This document shows, one piece after another, positions 41,502 through 43,798 of a DNA stretch of 43,798 bases. How positions within the stretch are numbered: the first letter of the stretch is position 1; every line of letters begins with the position of its first letter. The DNA comes from Mariprofundaceae bacterium (GTDB lineage: Bacteria; Pseudomonadota; Zetaproteobacteria; Mariprofundales; Mariprofundaceae). The stretch covers positions 1 to 43,798 of the forward strand of contig DQSL01000088.1 in the NCBI GenBank assembly GCA_015663235.1, given 5' to 3'. The notes beneath the pieces were generated by a model. It was not told the DNA's origin. It searched no databases and saw only the letters and a program-made list of their open reading frames with translations. The translations under genes were made by a program, and so were the position numbers.

Positions 41502-42313
41502 TGAGTGCATTAGAAATGATTGCTGTCACAGATGTTGGGCGAAAACGCGATCACAATGAAGATTGTGTTGGTGTTGATGAGTCTCATGGTATTGCAGTAT
41601 TGGCTGATGGCATGGGTGGACATAATGCTGGTGAAGTCGCCAGTGCGATGGCGGTTGATATGGTGATGCGCCTTATTAAAGATGGGTTAAGCCATATTGG
41701 CTTGGGTGAGATGGATGAAGATACAGGGTTTTCTAAAGAAGCCGTCTTAGCGCGAAGTTCAGCAGTGACAACAAATAATGCCATTATTGAGGCGGCGAAA
41801 GCAAACCCTGAATGTTCAGGTATGGGAACTACGCTTGTCACGGCAGTGTTTTATGGGGATAGGGTTGCAGTGGCACATGTTGGTGATTCACGCATGTATT
41901 TATTGCGCAATGAATACTTATCACATGTCACCGAAGACCATTCATTGATTCAAGAACAAGTGCGAAGAGGACTATTAACCGCAGAAGATGCACGCAATTC
42001 ATCTATCAAAAATTTAGTGACCCGCGCATTGGGTGTTGAAAAAGATGTTGAAGCTGATGTGGTTGAAGATATTGCACTTGTGGGTGATATTTATATGATG
42101 TGTTCAGATGGTTTGACGGATGTGGTGCCTGATGAGGCTGTTCGCTTGACGATGATTGAACACAGCAAAAACTTTAAAGTGTGCGCGCAGGCACTGATTG
42201 ACTTGGCAAATGATGCTGGAGGACCTGATAATATATCGGTTATTTTGATACGAGTGAACGGCGCACTTTCGCGTAAGAAAGGCTTCTTCTCGCGTTTATT
42301 TGGAGGTAAATAG
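41501..42313 (+). CDS. PP2C-family (PPM) serine/threonine phosphatase
   Basis: A 270-aa soluble metal-dependent phosphatase. The family's metal-binding motifs are complete: VTDVGRKRDHNEDCVG, VLADGMGGHNAGEVAS, GMGTTLVTAV, VAHVGDSRMYLLR, MMCSDGLTDVVPD and GGPDNISVIL. It ends with a basic LSRKKGFFSRLFGGK segment. Its start overlaps the CHASE2 kinase stop and it is followed by the FHA protein, forming a writer-eraser-reader phospho-threonine set. It most likely dephosphorylates the kinase and its targets. Confidence 0.95.
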   Translation: MSALEMIAVTDVGRKRDHNEDCVGVDESHGIAVLADGMGGHNAGEVASAMAVDMVMRLIKDGLSHIGLGEMDEDTGFSKEAVLARSSAVTTNNAIIEAAKANPECSGMGTTLVTAVFYGDRVAVAHVGDSRMYLLRNEYLSHVTEDHSLIQEQVRRGLLTAEDARNSSIKNLVTRALGVEKDVEADVVEDIALVGDIYMMCSDGLTDVVPDEAVRLTMIEHSKNFKVCAQALIDLANDAGGPDNISVILIRVNGALSRKKGFFSRLFGGK

Positions 42314-42314
42314 A

Positions 42315-43019
42315 ATGAGTTGTAAGCTTGTTTTAAAGTTCAAAGACACAGTGATTTCAGAGTATGACCTGAATCAAGAAGAAACGACTATTGGTCGCAA
42401 AGAAGAAAATGAGATTCATGTTGATAATTTGGCTGTAAGTAGCCGCCATGCAAGGATTCTAAAAATTGGTAATAAAGTTATTTTAGAAGACTTGGGTAGC
42501 ACCAATGGTACGCAAGTGAATGATAGGGATGTTACAAAACATGTCCTGAATCATGGCGATATTATCACAGTGGGTAAACATACCCTGACATTTATTTGTG
42601 CAAACGCACCTGCTGCACAGCAAAGTGAAGAAAGTGACATGGATAAAACCATGATTATTAGCTCGGCTGACCGAGAAGAAATGATGGGTAAAGCTGGTGC
42701 TCCGCCAGCATCTGAAATGATGTTGGGAGGTGTTCAATATTTATCAGGGCCTTTGATGGGCAAAAGCATGGAACTCAAAGCTTCTTTGACCAGTATGGGT
42801 AAAGGTAGCAATTGTAGAATTAAAGTGAAGGGTTTACTGGTGGGCAAACAAGCCGCTGTGTTTACACGTAGACCAACAGGTTACCATCTGACGCATTTGG
42901 AAGGCATGAGTAAAACTAAAGTGAATGGTGAATCAATTTCTGACCACCCTAGAGTATTAAAAGATGGTGATATTATTGAGTTATCAGACATTAAAATGCA
43001 ATTCTTTATTAAGAAGTAG
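42315..43019 (+). CDS. Tandem FHA-domain protein (second FHA degenerate)
   Basis: A 234-aa protein. FHA1 (about 20-95) is complete, with GRKEENEIHV, SSRHARI (S43, R44, H45) and the LGSTNGTQVND loop (N64 G65), so it should bind phosphothreonine. A linker (100-140) contains DMDKTMII with T112 as a possible phosphosite. The C-terminal region (about 145-234) folds like another FHA, but the arginine and SRxH positions read GKGSNCRI and GKQA and the loop is GMSKTKVNG, so phospho-binding is probably lost. ATG 42315 has GGAGG (42301-42305) nine bases upstream; the TTG at 42300 is rejected. It is the reader of the kinase/PP2C cassette. Confidence 0.9.
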   Translation: MSCKLVLKFKDTVISEYDLNQEETTIGRKEENEIHVDNLAVSSRHARILKIGNKVILEDLGSTNGTQVNDRDVTKHVLNHGDIITVGKHTLTFICANAPAAQQSEESDMDKTMIISSADREEMMGKAGAPPASEMMLGGVQYLSGPLMGKSMELKASLTSMGKGSNCRIKVKGLLVGKQAAVFTRRPTGYHLTHLEGMSKTKVNGESISDHPRVLKDGDIIELSDIKMQFFIKK

Positions 43020-43037
43020 CCTTTAAAGTGTTCAATC

Positions 43038-43078
43038 AAAAGACCTCGATTGCATCGTTGCTACCGAGGTCTTTTTTG
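43038..43078. terminator. Bidirectional terminator between the FHA gene and purL
   Basis: AAAAGACCTCG (43038-43048) pairs with CGAGGTCTTTT (43065-43075) around a 16-base loop, with a T-run on each strand. It ends both convergent transcripts. Confidence 0.85.
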
Positions 43079-43081
43079 TTT

Positions 43082-43798
43082 TTAATCTAACCAAACACGG
43101 GCATTTTGGAACATACGCAGCCATGCACCAGCTTCGTTACTTCGTTCAGGATAATATGAAAACTGACTGTTTCTAAACAAACGCTCTGGATGTGGCATCA
43201 TAATATTAAAACGCCCATTATCTGTGGTAAAACCTGTTAAACCATCAGGCGATCCATTGGGGTTAGCAGGGTAGGTTGTTGCCGCTTGTCCATTGATATC
43301 GATATAACGCAAGTAAGATGAAGCTTGTTGCTGTTGTTCATTGCTTTCAAACACAGCGCGACCTTCACCGTGGGCAACCACCAATGGTAGCTTAGAGCCA
43401 ACCATGCCCTGCATCAAAATGGATGGTGTATCCAAAACTTCAACCATTAATAAACGTGCTTCAAATTGCTCTGATATATTACGCTCAAAAGTTGGCCAAT
43501 GTTTTGCACCAGGGATGATGTCTTTAAGCTGGCTCATCATTTGACAGCCATTACACACACCCAAAGCAAAGGAATCATCACGGTTAAAAAATGCTTGAAA
43601 CTCCTCGGCGGCACGCGGGTTAAATTTAATCGAATTTGCCCAACCACGACCTGCACCAAGCACATCACCAAAAGAGAAACCACCACAAGCGACTAGCCCT
43701 TGGAAGTCGGCCAAAGATACGCGCCCTTCAATCAAGTCGGACATGTGTACATCTACCGATGTAAATCCTGCTTTGTCAAAAGCTGCCGCCATTTCGAT
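43082..43798 (-). CDS. purL: Phosphoribosylformylglycinamidine synthase PurL, C-terminal part (5' end outside window)
   Basis: The frame is open to the window edge (reading I-E-M-A-A-A-F), so only about 238 C-terminal residues of a roughly 1,300-aa enzyme are present. This part is the class-I glutamine amidotransferase that feeds ammonia to FGAM synthesis. [32 protein letters not shown], the nucleophile in [11 protein letters not shown] and the catalytic His-Glu in MPHPERLFR are visible. The ATG at 43790-43792 is internal. This is the large, single-chain proteobacterial PurL. Confidence 0.96.
   Translation of the reverse strand: MEMAAAFDKAGFTSVDVHMSDLIEGRVSLADFQGLVACGGFSFGDVLGAGRGWANSIKFNPRAAEEFQAFFNRDDSFALGVCNGCQMMSQLKDIIPGAKHWPTFERNISEQFEARLLMVEVLDTPSILMQGMVGSKLPLVVAHGEGRAVFESNEQQQQASSYLRYIDINGQAATTYPANPNGSPDGLTGFTTDNGRFNIMMPHPERLFRNSQFSYYPERSNEAGAWLRMFQNARVWLD

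Noticed and set aside
1-43798. tRNA genes, CRISPR arrays, insertion sequences, prophage or integrase genes
   Set aside because: None seen on either strand by reading; no transposase, integrase or regular spacer-repeat pattern.

Overview
The window reads as chromosomal housekeeping DNA of a Gram-negative proteobacterium. The signs are a TonB/BtuB outer-membrane uptake system, twin-arginine TatABC, a dnaG-rpoD macromolecular-synthesis operon, 6S RNA between zapA and the 5-formyltetrahydrofolate cyclo-ligase gene, and divergent rluC/rne. The mix of gammaproteobacterial-type synteny (zapA-6S-ygfA, rne/rluC) with NtrYX-TrkAH and moderately AT-rich DNA would fit a zetaproteobacterium (Mariprofundus/Ghiorsea-like iron oxidiser). 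That assignment is an inference: no rRNA, tRNA or other taxonomic marker lies in the window.

Layout. 1-2981: end of a PPOX-family flavoprotein gene, then molybdenum-cofactor genes mobA, moeA and mog, with a patch of dispersed hairpin repeat before mog. 2968-11433: a two-armed cobalamin region. The minus arm is bluB-cobQ-cbiB-cobD with ATGA-type overlaps (late corrinoid assembly and lower-ligand synthesis). The plus arm is btuF-btuC-btuD-cobO-cbiX-cobA (B12 import, adenosylation, cobalt insertion, precorrin-2 synthesis). 11434-14600: repeat-containing intergenic DNA, a clear cobalamin riboswitch, btuB, and a tonB-like gene overlapping btuB. 14750-18398: tatA-tatB-tatC, a 54-residue membrane/zinc-ribbon protein, a ZapB-like coiled coil, zapA, 6S RNA, 5-FCL and ymdB.

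18472-22209 (minus): dnaG-rpoD, apparently from a promoter so close to the dnaG start that the mRNA may be leaderless. 22332-27824: a SWEET-like membrane protein, a diguanylate cyclase, a thioredoxin-fold protein, a chemoreceptor (CZB) pseudogene with two lesions, a membrane-anchored RRM protein, and rluC. 28191-38800: rne-rluD-pgeF-DUF4390-ntrY-ntrX-trkA-trkH, tightly packed and probably largely co-transcribed behind a long rne leader. 38907-43019: a eukaryotic-like phospho-signalling cassette (CHASE2-Ser/Thr kinase, PP2C phosphatase, tandem-FHA protein). 43082-end: the 3' part of purL on the minus strand.

I found no mobile element, CRISPR array or phage region. The most unusual items are: NtrX, whose AAA+ motifs (GAFTGA loop, Walker B, arginine region) are degenerate; the CHASE2 kinase, with a charged repetitive insertion inside its sensor domain and an FHA partner that has one intact and one degenerate FHA domain; the membrane-tethered RRM protein; the small zinc-ribbon protein at the tat/zap junction; and the hairpin that presents the rne Shine-Dalgarno sequence.
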